Position numbers and translations under genes: made by a program. The notes under the pieces are model-generated. The model was given only the letters and a program-made list of their open reading frames with translations, was not told where the DNA came from and did no database searches. Shown here one piece after another: positions 25,188-34,190 of a DNA stretch of 64,000 nucleotides. The stretch's first letter is position 1; every line of letters begins with the position of its first letter. This DNA is from Aldehydirespirator sp965220485. Lineage in GTDB: Bacteria; Actinomycetota; Acidimicrobiia; Acidimicrobiales; Aldehydirespiratoraceae. Location: NCBI GenBank assembly GCA_965220485.1, contig OZ244832.1, positions 4,340,001 to 4,404,000 on the forward strand, given 5' to 3'.

Positions 25188-27134
25188 TTATGCACGATAG
25201 TCAGAGGTTCTCTTGTGGTGTACCGGAGACGGGCGAAGGCGCATCGCAGCAAGCGCGGTGTCGAACGCGACCATGAGCCCGGCGCCGGCCAAGAGTATGG
25301 ACCCCCACCACACCCACATGACGAGCGGAGCGACCGACACGCTGTAGAGCGCCAGCCCCGAGTCTGTCGCGTTCCGGAGAACCACCTGGATGTCGCGGGC
25401 GGGACGGGAGTGCAGGGCGGTCTCCGCGAGCAGCACGCTGCGATCCGGGAACGCCACCAGCGAAGGGCGGAGAGTGGCCACCATGTCGTCGCCGTCGCGT
25501 ACCTCCACCGTGGCGACCACCGCGTTCGATCCCGGGGCCGGTCCCCCGGCTACTTCAACGCCGACATGGCGGAAGGACCGTCCCCCAACCTCGATCTCCT
25601 CGCCGACGTCCAGTCCGACCGTCACCCGGTCAGCCTGAGTTGAGCCCGCGACGCCGATCAACAGGACCGCGAATCCGAGGTGGCCCACCCGCATCGGCCA
25701 GCGTCCGCGCGTTCGCGACCACAGTCCGTCGACGAGATTCACGAGGATGGCGCCGACTCCGGCTGCGACGCACAGGGCGAAGGGCGCACGCGTTCCTGCG
25801 GCCGCGGCCGTGACTACACCGGCCAGCGCGCCCGAGGCCGACCAGACGGTCGCCCGCCCGCCGACGACGGTGGCCGTGGCGCCCAGCCCCACGATGGCCA
25901 GGGGGCCGAGAAGCATGGCGTAGTACGGGCCCGTTACGAGGGGCTCGCCCGGTGCGGGTATCGGATAGAGCACTCCGGCCAGGACGAGCACGGCCGCAGC
26001 TGCGGCCAGCACGCCAGCCGCGATGCGCGCCAGCACCAGCGGAGGCTGCCGCCAGAGGGCGCCCCGGCTTGCCTCGGCAACTAGGGCTTGAGCCGGCCGA
26101 GGCCGCTGGTGCTGTCGCCCGGGCCGGAAGCCTGCGGCGGCGAGCACCGCAACTAGGGCTTGAGCCGGCCGAGGCCGCTGGTGCTGTCGCCGGGGCCGGA
26201 AGCCTGCGGCGGCGAGCACCGCCACGACCGCGGTGGCCACGATCAGGCCCAGCAGGATCCACGAGACCCGCGCGTCGTCCGCGAAGGCATGGACTGAGCC
26301 GCCGACACCGCCGCGGGTGATTGCGGCAGCCACCAGGACAGTCGCCCACGGCAGTGTGCACAGCATCCGAACGGTGCGTCCGTGTCGGGGCTGGCCGATC
26401 GCGTGAATCGCCGCGACGACGAGCAGCCAGGCGACGAGGATGCCGTTCTCGACCGGGTCCCAGCCCCAGAATCCGCCCCAGCCCAGCTCGACGTACGCCC
26501 AGTTGGATCCGGTGGCGAGCCCGACCGTCAGCAGAGCCAGACTGAGGCCGAGCCAGCTGCGCAGCGCTCCGCGTCGTCGGGCGTCGAGCGGGGCGGCCAC
26601 CGCAACAAGGAACGGCACGATGGTGGACACCTGGCCCAGGTAGAGCAGCGGCGGGTGGTACAGCATCGCCGGATGCTCGAGGATCGGCTGCAGCCCGGCG
26701 CCCTCGATCGCGGGGATGGCCAGCTGGTGGAACGGGTTGGCCGTGGCCAGAACCGCGCCGGCCAGCACCGCGACGCTCAGAGAGCCCCACAGTCCCGCGC
26801 TCCGGGCCGTGGCGGTCGGCTGGGTCCAGACCAGAGCCGCCACAGCCGCGGCGACCATGCTCGTGAACAGCAGCAGTGACCCGCTGGCCCCGCCCCATAG
26901 GCCTGAGAGCCTGTATAGCTCCGAAGTACCGCCCCGGGCGTGGTCGGCGACATACGTGAGCGACAAGTCGAGCGACCACAGCGCTCGCCCCAGCACGACC
27001 ACCGGTACGGCCGCGCCGATGGCCATTACCGCCGAGGCGGCCTGAGCGAAGCGCCGCGATCGGGCGCTACCGGCCGCCGTCGCGACTGCCGCGGCCGCAC
27101 ACGCCCACAGGCAGGCCTGAGCGAAGCCGGTCAT
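25188..27134 (-). CDS. ccmF: Cytochrome c-type biogenesis protein CcmF
   Basis: A heme-lyase component of system I cytochrome c maturation, about 648 residues from the ATG at 27134. That start follows a GAGAGG ribosome-binding site; an in-frame ATG at 27170 has none. The protein is a multi-helix membrane protein with the heme-handling WWD segment 'ELGWGGFWGWDPVENGILVA' and flanking histidines in 'LEHPAMLYHPPLLYLG' and 'VHAFADD'. The C-terminal periplasmic part ('DVGEEIEVGGRSFRHVGVEV') is also typical. A 72-bp in-frame duplication interrupts a cytoplasmic loop. No other ccm gene is in the window, so the rest of the pathway must lie elsewhere. The two bases at its stop touch the AT-rich spacer. 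Confidence 0.9.
   Translation of the reverse strand: MTGFAQACLWACAAAAVATAAGSARSRRFAQAASAVMAIGAAVPVVVLGRALWSLDLSLTYVADHARGGTSELYRLSGLWGGASGSLLLFTSMVAAAVAALVWTQPTATARSAGLWGSLSVAVLAGAVLATANPFHQLAIPAIEGAGLQPILEHPAMLYHPPLLYLGQVSTIVPFLVAVAAPLDARRRGALRSWLGLSLALLTVGLATGSNWAYVELGWGGFWGWDPVENGILVAWLLVVAAIHAIGQPRHGRTVRMLCTLPWATVLVAAAITRGGVGGSVHAFADDARVSWILLGLIVATAVVAVLAAAGFRPRRQHQRPRPAQALVAVLAAAGFRPGRQHQRPRPAQALVAEASRGALWRQPPLVLARIAAGVLAAAAAVLVLAGVLYPIPAPGEPLVTGPYYAMLLGPLAIVGLGATATVVGGRATVWSASGALAGVVTAAAAGTRAPFALCVAAGVGAILVNLVDGLWSRTRGRWPMRVGHLGFAVLLIGVAGSTQADRVTVGLDVGEEIEVGGRSFRHVGVEVAGGPAPGSNAVVATVEVRDGDDMVATLRPSLVAFPDRSVLLAETALHSRPARDIQVVLRNATDSGLALYSVSVAPLVMWVWWGSILLAGAGLMVAFDTALAAMRLRPSPVHHKRTSDYRA
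26077..26220 (-). repeat. 72-bp in-frame tandem duplication inside ccmF
   Basis: Two 72-bp copies (26077-26148 and 26149-26220) differ at very few bases and duplicate a 24-residue basic segment (VLAAAGFRP.. ending PAQALVA). They sit in a predicted cytoplasmic loop between two helices. Confidence 0.9.
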
Positions 27135-27253
27135 CGCAAGACTGTACCTCTCGCCGCAGAACTGGAACATCGACAGGTTGCACGGGTCATGTCTGAAGAG
27201 ACGGGTGTTGGGGGGCTACGAAGTCGAGCGGGGGACGCGTAGCCTTGGCCTCC

Positions 27254-30200
27254 ATGCCCGCCGCGCCCGAGGCCGACACGCCCCCGCACCGCTACGACGC
27301 GGCCCTCGCGGCCGAGATCGAGACCCGCTGGCAGGCTCGCTGGGACGCGAGCGGGATATACGAGACGCCCAACCCCTCAGGCGACCTCGACTCCGACCCC
27401 AAGCTGTTCGTCATGGACATGTTCCCGTACCCGTCGGGGTCGGGTCTGCATGTGGGGCATCCGCTGGGCTATATCGCCACCGACGTGTACGTCCGCTTCA
27501 AGCGGATGACCGGGTTCAACGTCTTGTACACGATGGGCTTCGACGCCTTCGGGCTGCCCGCGGAGGAGCATGCCCGCCAGACCGGCCAACATCCCCGGAT
27601 CAACACCGAGGCCAACATCGACAACATGCGCCGGCAGCTCGACCGGCTCGGACTGAGCCACGACAAGCAGCGCGGCATCGCCACCACCGACGTCGACTAC
27701 TACCGCTGGACCCAGTGGATCTTCCTGCAGATCTTCAACTCCTGGTTCGATCCGGATGCGGGCCGGGCCCGGCCGATCGCCGAGTTGATCGACGAGTTCG
27801 AGTCCGGTGAAAGGCCCTTGCCCGATGACTTGCTGCGCGCCGAAAGGAGCATCCCCGAGGAGCGGCGGTGGTCGGCACTGAGCGAGGGGGACAGGCGCAG
27901 AGTGATTGACGGGCACCGCCTGGCCTATGTGGCCGACGCCCCGGTCAACTGGTGCCCCGCGCTGGGCACGGTGCTGGCCAACGAGGAGGTCACCGCCCAG
28001 GGCCGCTCCGAGCGGGGCAACCACGAGGTGTTCAAGCGGCCGCTCAAGCAGTGGATGATGCGCATCACCGCTTACGCCGACCGCCTGCTGGAGGACCTGG
28101 ATCGGCTGGACTGGCCCGAGTCGGTCAAGACCATGCAGCGCAACTGGATCGGCCGTTCCGAGGGCGCACTGATCTCGTTCCAGGCCACGAACTCCTTGCC
28201 CGGCCAGACGCAGACCATCGAAGTGTTCACCACCCGGCCCGACACCCTGTTCGGCACCACCTACATGGTGCTGGCCCCAGAGCATCGGTTGGTGGACGAA
28301 CTGGTGGCCGACGCCTGGCCCGCCGGCACGCCCGAGTCCTGGACCGGTGGGGCGGCCACGCCCCGCGAGGCTGTTGCCGACTACCGCGCCCGGGCTGCGG
28401 ACTTGAGCGACGCCGACCGCAGCGACTCCAAGTCGGGGATCTTTCTGGGTGCCTTGGCCCTGGTCCCGTTCACTGCGCCCGCTAGCGGCGAGGACTTGAC
28501 CACCGCGGCCGAGCAAGGGGACTTGACGTTTTCCGGCGAGGTCTCGGACTTCACCCTGCGCCGTGAGGAGGCTGAAGACGGCAACGGTCAGCACAGCACG
28601 GCCAGCGAGCCTTGGGCGATCGTGGGAGGAGCATTGCAGCCGGCGGTGCCGGTGTTCGTGGCCGACTACGTGCTGATGGGTTACGGCACCGGCGCGGTGA
28701 TGGGTGTCCCCGGCGAGGACCAGCGCGACCGCGAGTTCGCCGAGGCCTACGGGCTGCCGGTCATCCGCACCGTGCAGCCCCCGCCCGACCATCCCGCCGA
28801 CCTCGCGTACACGGGCGACGGCCCCTCCATCAACTCCAGCTTCCTCGACGGCCTGGATGTGGAGGCGTCCAAGGCCCTGATCATCGAGCGGCTCGAGGAG
28901 TCCGGGTTCGGCCGTCCCATCGTCAACTACAGGATGAGGGACTGGCTGTTCAGCCGTCAGCGGTACTGGGGTGAGCCGATCCCGATCGTGTTCGACGAGC
29001 ACGGCCCCGTCGCCCTGCCCGAGAACATGCTCCCTCTGGAGCTTCCCGAGCTGAACGACTGGGCGCCGAGGGCGCTGGCCCGGGACTCCGAGCCGGAGCC
29101 GCCGCTGGGTCGGGTGACGGAATGGGTCGGTGTCGAGTTGGACCTCGGCCACGGGCCGCGCCGCTACCGGCGGGAGCTGAACACCATGCCCCAGTGGGCC
29201 GGCTCGTGCTGGTACTACCTGCGCTACCTCGATCCCAACAACGACGATGCTCTCGTCGCCCCCGACGTCGAACGCTACTGGATGGCCGATCCGGACCCTG
29301 GCGGCGTGGGCGGCGTAGACCTGTACGTCGGCGGTGTCGAGCACGCCGTGCTGCACCTGCTCTACGCCCGGTTCTGGCACAAGGTTCTCTTCGACCTCGG
29401 CCATGTGAGCGGGCCCGAGCCGTTCAAGCGCCTGGTCAACCAGGGCTACATCCAGGCCTACGCCTTCAAGGACGCACGAGAGGTGTACGTGCCCGCAGAA
29501 GAGGTGGAGGGTTCTCTGGAAGAGGGCTTCGTCCACCGGGGCGAGCCCGTAGCGCGAGAGCTCGGCAAGATGGGCAAGTCGCTCAAGAACTCGGTCACCC
29601 CCGACGACATGTACGCCTCCTACGGGGCAGACACCCTGCGCCTCTACGAGATGTTCATGGGGCCAATCGACCAGGGCCGGCCCTGGGAGACCCGTTCGGT
29701 GGTGGGCTCGCAGAGGGTGCTGCAGCGGGTATGGCGCAATGTGGTGGACGAGGAGACCGGCGAACTGCGGGTGAGCGACGAACCGCCGGACGACGATCTG
29801 CTCCGGCTGCTGCACCGCACCATCGACGGGGTGCGCTCCGACATGGAGGGACTGCGGTTCAACACGTCCATCGCCAAGCTGACGGAGCTCAACAACGAAC
29901 TCACCCGGCGGGGCCCGGGCGCGCCCCAGGAGGTGGCCGACGTGCTGGTGCGCATGCTGGCGCCGCTGGTTCCGCACTTCGCCGAGGACCTGTGGCACCG
30001 CCTGCGCGGCGACGGCGCCGGCTCGGTGACGCAAACCGAGTTCCCCGCGGCCGATCCGGCGCTGCTGGTGACCGACACCGTGGAGGTGCCGGTCCAGGTG
30101 AACGGCAAGCTGCGGGGGCGGGTGACGATCGCAGTCGATGCTGACGAGGGGACCGCGGTGGCCGCGGCGCTGGCCGAGCCCAACGTGGCTGTCCATGTGG

Positions 30201-30262
30201 GCAACCGGGAGCTGCGCAAGAAGCTCTACGTGCCTGGCCGCATGGTCACCCTCGTGGTGTGA
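27254..30262 (+). CDS. leuS: Leucyl-tRNA synthetase
   Basis: A class I aminoacyl-tRNA synthetase that charges tRNA-Leu, 1002 residues from ATG 27254. A TTG three codons upstream is possible but less likely. The HIGH motif is in 'PYPSGSGLHVGHPLGY' and the KMSKS loop is 'LGKMGKSLKNSV'. The CP1 editing domain carries 'TTRPDTLFGTTYMVLAPEH' and 'GAVMGVPGEDQRD'. The Zn-like/leucine-specific insertions and C-terminal 'VQVNGKLRGRV' domain are all present, so the protein is complete. The stop overlaps a GTG of the next gene. Its length is slightly above average because of acidic insertions around residues 195-220 and 430-450. Confidence 0.97.
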   Translation: MPAAPEADTPPHRYDAALAAEIETRWQARWDASGIYETPNPSGDLDSDPKLFVMDMFPYPSGSGLHVGHPLGYIATDVYVRFKRMTGFNVLYTMGFDAFGLPAEEHARQTGQHPRINTEANIDNMRRQLDRLGLSHDKQRGIATTDVDYYRWTQWIFLQIFNSWFDPDAGRARPIAELIDEFESGERPLPDDLLRAERSIPEERRWSALSEGDRRRVIDGHRLAYVADAPVNWCPALGTVLANEEVTAQGRSERGNHEVFKRPLKQWMMRITAYADRLLEDLDRLDWPESVKTMQRNWIGRSEGALISFQATNSLPGQTQTIEVFTTRPDTLFGTTYMVLAPEHRLVDELVADAWPAGTPESWTGGAATPREAVADYRARAADLSDADRSDSKSGIFLGALALVPFTAPASGEDLTTAAEQGDLTFSGEVSDFTLRREEAEDGNGQHSTASEPWAIVGGALQPAVPVFVADYVLMGYGTGAVMGVPGEDQRDREFAEAYGLPVIRTVQPPPDHPADLAYTGDGPSINSSFLDGLDVEASKALIIERLEESGFGRPIVNYRMRDWLFSRQRYWGEPIPIVFDEHGPVALPENMLPLELPELNDWAPRALARDSEPEPPLGRVTEWVGVELDLGHGPRRYRRELNTMPQWAGSCWYYLRYLDPNNDDALVAPDVERYWMADPDPGGVGGVDLYVGGVEHAVLHLLYARFWHKVLFDLGHVSGPEPFKRLVNQGYIQAYAFKDAREVYVPAEEVEGSLEEGFVHRGEPVARELGKMGKSLKNSVTPDDMYASYGADTLRLYEMFMGPIDQGRPWETRSVVGSQRVLQRVWRNVVDEETGELRVSDEPPDDDLLRLLHRTIDGVRSDMEGLRFNTSIAKLTELNNELTRRGPGAPQEVADVLVRMLAPLVPHFAEDLWHRLRGDGAGSVTQTEFPAADPALLVTDTVEVPVQVNGKLRGRVTIAVDADEGTAVAAALAEPNVAVHVGNRELRKKLYVPGRMVTLVV

Positions 30263-30342
30263 GCTCGGGGCCTGGTGAGTCTGGAAGTGGCCGAAGCCCA
30301 GGGGCGTGTCCGACGCGGACGGTGCGTCCCCACGTTCGTCGT

Positions 30343-31566
30343 GTGAGCCCCGGGCGGTACCGGCGCGAGCTGTCGATCTCGCAGGCCCGACGGATCGCGC
30401 TCGCGGCTCAAGGCTTTGCCGATCCCGCACCCGCGGGTCGGGTAGACCGTCGCCACCTGCGCCGGGTGATGGGTCGCGTCAAGCTCCTGCAGATCGACTC
30501 CGTCCCGGTGGTCATCCGAACCCAGTACCTTCCGCCCTTCTCCCGGCTGGGCTGCTACGACGCTGGGCTGCTGGACCGGATCGCATACCGTGACGGGGAG
30601 TGGTTCGAGACCTGGGCCCACGAGGCCTCGCTAGTGCCGGTCGAGGACGAGCCTCTGCTGCGCTGGGAGAAGCAGAGCGCCTCTGAGGGCCAGACTTGGA
30701 AGAGCCTGGTCCATCTGGCCCGGACCGAGTCCGCCTATGTGGACGACGTGTTGGCCCAAGTAGCCGAGCGTCCGCTGGCCGCGGGTGAGCTGGCCGATCC
30801 CCGGCCCCGAAGCGGCGAGTGGTGGGGGAGCCGGTCGATGGGGTCGGTGGCTCTGGAGTGGCTCTTCCGAGTCGGTGCGGTGGGGGTCCGCCGCCGGGCC
30901 AACTTCACCAAGGAATACGACCTCCTGGAGCGGATCGTCCCGGCCGACGTCCTGGCTCGGCCCACCCCGTCGGAGGCCGACGCCCAGCGGGCCCTGCTGT
31001 TCAACGCGGCCCGGGCGCTGGGGGTCGGCACCGCCGCCGACCTGATCGACTACTACCGGCTGCCGGCTCGGCCGGGCCGGGCCCGGCTGGGCGAGCTGGC
31101 CGAGGCGGGACAGCTTGAACTGGTCGAGGTCGAGGGATGGCGGGAGCAGGCCTACTTGCATTCAGGCGCCCGCCTGCCCCGCGCGATCGAAGCGGTCACG
31201 GTGCTGTCGCCGTTCGACCCAGTGGTCTGGAACCGGCCCCGAGCGGCCCGGCTGTGGGACTTCGAGTACCGCATCGAGATCTACGTCCCGGCCTCCAAGC
31301 GGGTCTACGGCTACTACGTGCTGCCGGTGCTGGCGGGCGAGCAGCTAGTGGCCCGTCTGGACCTCAAGACCGATCGGGCAGCCGGGATGCTGCGGGTGCT
31401 GGGCGCCTTCGCCGAACCGGGGGTGGAGCGGTCCGAGCTGGCCGAGCGCCTTCGGAGCCATCTGCACGACCTCGCCCGCTTCGTCGGCGTCGATGATGTG
31501 AGCTACGGCGCTCGGGGCGACCTGGCGTCGGAGTTGCGGGCCGACTGCGGCGGTTCCGCCGGGTAG
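30343..31566 (+). CDS. YcaQ/AlkZ-family winged-helix DNA glycosylase-like protein
   Basis: About 407 residues from GTG 30343, matching the usual YcaQ length. An earlier GTG overlapping the LeuS stop would add 28 unconserved residues. It contains the family opening 'LSISQARRIALAAQGF' and the catalytic Q-x-D in 'LLQIDSVPVV'. Next come 'WAHEASLVP', 'EWLFRVGAVGVRRRANFTKE' and the late 'LSPFDPVVWNRPRAARLWDF' segment. Members are monofunctional glycosylases that unhook DNA interstrand crosslinks or remove bulky alkylated bases. A second base-repair enzyme (Tag) lies 4 kb downstream but not in the same operon. Confidence 0.85.
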   Translation: MSPGRYRRELSISQARRIALAAQGFADPAPAGRVDRRHLRRVMGRVKLLQIDSVPVVIRTQYLPPFSRLGCYDAGLLDRIAYRDGEWFETWAHEASLVPVEDEPLLRWEKQSASEGQTWKSLVHLARTESAYVDDVLAQVAERPLAAGELADPRPRSGEWWGSRSMGSVALEWLFRVGAVGVRRRANFTKEYDLLERIVPADVLARPTPSEADAQRALLFNAARALGVGTAADLIDYYRLPARPGRARLGELAEAGQLELVEVEGWREQAYLHSGARLPRAIEAVTVLSPFDPVVWNRPRAARLWDFEYRIEIYVPASKRVYGYYVLPVLAGEQLVARLDLKTDRAAGMLRVLGAFAEPGVERSELAERLRSHLHDLARFVGVDDVSYGARGDLASELRADCGGSAG

Positions 31567-31643
31567 CGGATCTTGGCTTCGGTAGGGTCGAAGTCAGTCA
31601 TCTCGACGTCTTCGGCGATGCGCTCGATGTCAGCTTCGGTCAG
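31560..31643 (-). pseudogene. Possible decayed antitoxin-like fragment
   Basis: Read on the minus strand this stretch gives LTEADIERIAEDVEMTDFDP, continuing into the 3' end of the YcaQ-like gene. It looks like a short acidic regulatory or antitoxin peptide with no start. An unrelated frame just upstream on the same strand ends in THDGRTRVIRAC. The 215-bp spacer may hold the remains of a toxin-antitoxin pair. Weak evidence. Confidence 0.2.
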
Positions 31644-31781
31644 CAAGCGCGAATGACCCGGGTGCGGCCGTCATGGGTCTGAGTTCCCGTCGGCGGGTAC
31701 CGCTTGCGCGCCGAGGCATGCGCGGACGTTCCGCCCCCGTCTGAGCCCTGAGCGGCGGGCCGCCGGTAGCGTCGGCTGCCT

Positions 31782-32282
31782 ATGTCGTTCGTGATCCGGC
31801 GTCCGGCCGCCCGCTGCGTGCTGCTGGACGGCGCCGGGCGGGTGTTCCTGATCCGTTCCGAGGACCCGATCGACCCGCACAAGCCCGAGTGGCTGGAGAT
31901 CCCCGGCGGCGGCATCGGCTACGGCGAGGACTCCGCCTCGGCCTGCCGGCGCGAGCTGCACGAGGAGACGGGCATCACCGATGTCGAGATGGGGCCGTGC
32001 GTTTGGACCCAGTACGTGGAGTACACCTTCTGTGGGATGCGCTTCGAGTCGAACGAGCGCATCCATGTCGCCTGGTGCGAGGGCGGCGAGTTCCGTCCCC
32101 GCGGGCTCGAAGCGCTCGAGGCGGCGGCTTTCATCGGCGCGGACTGGTGGACGCTCGACGAGTTGCTGGCCAACACCGAGCCCACCGTCCCGGCCCGCCT
32201 CAGGGAGTTCCTCCTCCCGGTTGTGGCCGGCGAGCTAGCCGAGCCGCCCATCGACATCTCACCGGAGATATCGCCCGCTTAG
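31782..32282 (+). CDS. Nudix hydrolase
   Basis: A 166-residue Nudix protein that would hydrolyse a nucleoside diphosphate linked to another group. The Nudix box G-x5-E-x7-REUxEExGU is complete: GGGIGYGEDSASACRRELHE followed by ETGI. The N-terminal strand 'RRPAARCVLLDGAGRVFLI' and the later 'WWTLDELLAN' fit NUDIX proteins of the MutT/ADP-ribose branch. Substrate specificity is not readable. It stands alone, with gaps on both sides. Confidence 0.9.
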   Translation: MSFVIRRPAARCVLLDGAGRVFLIRSEDPIDPHKPEWLEIPGGGIGYGEDSASACRRELHEETGITDVEMGPCVWTQYVEYTFCGMRFESNERIHVAWCEGGEFRPRGLEALEAAAFIGADWWTLDELLANTEPTVPARLREFLLPVVAGELAEPPIDISPEISPA

Positions 32283-32697
32283 CCCGAATCCACCGGTGCG
32301 GTGGGTTCCATGGGTGTGGCGCGTCCACCAGAAAGACATCCTGACATGGAAGAATGGTGTTGTCAGCGACACTCATCCTGGCCACGCGAGGCGGCACTTC
32401 CTGTGAGCAGCACACCAGGTGGGATCGACGGGCTGGAAACGGTGCTCGATCGCGGTTCGCCACGAACATCAAGCAGTTAACCACCCCACATGTGGCAAAC
32501 CGATTGAAGATCGTTCTGTCGGTGGTGGCATCGATGCTGGCGAACCATCCCCCACCGGCCCGCCCATCGGTGGATCCAGGCTTAGGGGCCGCGCGAATAG
32601 GTGAGCAATGGCCTTGAAGATCCCCGAAATCCCAACGAATTCACAGCCGACACAACGCCTATCCGCGCACGTCCTTAGCGGGAAGCTCAAGACTCGG
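32283..32697. other. No gene seen (415 bp)
   Basis: Short frames exist on both strands but none has family features, a good ribosome-binding site or consistent codon use. The sequence is less GC-rich than its surroundings. I see no repeat or hairpin of note. Confidence 0.5.
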
Positions 32698-32958
32698 CTA
32701 CCAGTCGTTGTCGCGGTCGGCCCGGTCGGCGGCGCTTACGCCGTAGCCGATGATTATCGACGGTGCCAGCAGCAAGGAGCCGGCCACGAGCCCGACTGCG
32801 GCGACAGTGGCGGGCCCGGTGGTGAAGCCGGTCAGGAAGCCGGCCATGAACGCGGCTAGGGACACGCCGTACAGCGAGTAGCCCGCTCGCCGCCCCGTCC
32901 TGGCCAAGCGGGCCAGGCGCTGCCGCCGGGCCAGGACCGGATCGGAGGGATCCGTCAT
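32698..32958 (-). CDS. Small two-helix membrane protein
   Basis: An 86-residue protein with a charged N-terminus ('ARRQRLARLARTGRRAGYSL') and two hydrophobic helices ('LYGVSLAAFMAGFLTGFTTG' and 'TVAAVGLVAGSLLLAPSIII'). The tail is acidic. It overlaps the end of the upstream lipoprotein gene by 4 nt (ATGA), so the two are co-translated. No family was recognised. A membrane partner for the lipoprotein is a reasonable guess. Confidence 0.7.
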   Translation of the reverse strand: MTDPSDPVLARRQRLARLARTGRRAGYSLYGVSLAAFMAGFLTGFTTGPATVAAVGLVAGSLLLAPSIIIGYGVSAADRADRDNDW

Positions 32959-33635
32959 CGGTCCGTGCCGCCAGCGGTGCCCGAAACCGGCTCGTCGTCG
33001 ACATCATACAGCCAGCAGTGAACGCCGCGGTAGCGGGCTTGCTCGTGCTCGAAGTTGGTGCGATTGGGCGTGAACACGCCGATCTCGTACACCGACAACT
33101 CGTACGGCTCCCCCACGAACGCCTCGAAGTGCTCGTAGCACACTCTCAGGGCGAAGCCCCGCACCGCGTCATCGCCCGGGTAGACGGCAGGGTGAGGAGC
33201 GTCCAGTTCGAAGGTGTGGTACACCTCGGCCCAGTGGGGCTCGTCGCAGCCGACCCGGGCTGTGATCGCCAGTCGCCGCCCCGCCTGTAAGCCTTCAAAC
33301 CGGTTGAAGCAGTCGCTGTTCACGAGGTTGTACTCGCTGATGATCTCGCCGGGAATGTCGAGCGGGTCGATCGGTCCAAGTTCGGTCGCCCCGTCCGAGC
33401 CACCGTCGTCTTCGGCGGGCGGGTCAGCTTCGGGCTCTGACCCGGTCTCGCTCCCTGCCGACAGCGTCGCCACCACATCGGTGGTGGCGGGGGGTCCCGC
33501 CGCGGCCACGGCTGCAGCCGGATCGGTCAGATCCTTGTCCGCATTGTCGGGTCCTCCGCTGCACGCGACCAGCAACACGGCCACCGCGACGGCTCCCACG
33601 AGAGAGCTCAGGAGGTATCGAGGAGCTAGTCCCAT
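32955..33635 (-). CDS. Septum-formation-domain lipoprotein
   Basis: About 226 residues from ATG 33635, chosen because it places a lipoprotein signal at once: 'RYLLSSLVGAVAVAVLLVAC' with the lipobox Cys after LLVA. A Pro/Glu/Asp-rich linker (residues ~35-90) leads to a C-terminal domain. That domain carries 'SDCFNRFEGLQAG', 'VGCDEPHWAEVYHTFELDAP', 'CYEHFEAFVGEPY' and 'HCWLYD', which is the septum-formation (DUF) pattern known from actinobacteria. Paired cysteines suggest disulfides outside the cell. The exact role in division is not established. It is followed by the small membrane gene. Confidence 0.75.
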   Translation of the reverse strand: MGLAPRYLLSSLVGAVAVAVLLVACSGGPDNADKDLTDPAAAVAAAGPPATTDVVATLSAGSETGSEPEADPPAEDDGGSDGATELGPIDPLDIPGEIISEYNLVNSDCFNRFEGLQAGRRLAITARVGCDEPHWAEVYHTFELDAPHPAVYPGDDAVRGFALRVCYEHFEAFVGEPYELSVYEIGVFTPNRTNFEHEQARYRGVHCWLYDVDDEPVSGTAGGTDR

Positions 33636-33780
33636 CGAGCCGGAGACTAGGAGATGCCATGCCGACAAGGCACCCCGACGCGCCCGATGTGCCGCGTAGT
33701 CGCGTTGATTCTCGGTTGGCTGACTCCGTCTGGCGAGGCCCGTAGCACCCCGGACGCGCCGCTACCTAGAGTGTTCGCCC

Positions 33781-34114
33781 GTGCAGTCTCGGGCTCTGGC
33801 CAGCGAGTTCATTGGGACTGCCGTGATCGTGCTGCCGATCGGCGGCGGCAAGCCGTGCAGTCTCGGGCTCTGGCCAGCGAGTTCATTGGGACTGCCGTGA
33901 TCGTGCTGCCGATCGGCGGCGGCAAGCCGTGCAGTCTCGGGCTCTGGCCAGCGAGTTCATTGGGACTGCCGTGATCGTGCTGCCGATCGGCGGCGGCAAG
34001 CCGTGCAGTCTCGGGCTCTGGCCAGCGAGTTCATTGGGACTGCCGTGATCGTGCTGCCGATCGGCGGCGGCAAGCCGTGCAGTCTCGGGCTCTGGCCAGC
34101 GAGTTCATTGGGAC
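33781..34114 (+). repeat. 74-bp tandem repeat, 4 full copies plus a 38-bp partial
   Basis: Copies start at 33781, 33855, 33929, 34003 and 34077 and appear identical by eye. The last diverges after 38 bp. Each copy begins with a GTG-opened frame reading VQSRALASEFIGTAVIVLPI. This resembles the first helix of a MIP/aquaporin-type channel ('AEFxGT'), but no full channel gene follows. The 74-bp unit is not a multiple of three. The array ends 76 bp before the amidohydrolase gene. Confidence 0.95.
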
Positions 34115-34190
34115 AGCCTTCGTGCGGCTTCTGTACCCGCGGGCTCGCTCGTAGAGTGACGTCTCGAACCGCAGGCCCGGGAGGCGCCCG

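Noticed and set aside
27377..30430. A 1017-residue minus-strand open frame opposite leuS
   Set aside because: It is the antisense shadow of an intact leucyl-tRNA synthetase; GC-rich third positions keep the opposite frame open. It has no family features.
33781..34114. CRISPR array
   Set aside because: The 74-bp copies are directly adjacent with no spacers, and no cas genes are present. The same holds for the 68-bp array at 4851-5054.
33781..34114. A real aquaporin/MIP gene
   Set aside because: Only the first-helix-like peptide is visible; there are no NPA motifs and no further helices.
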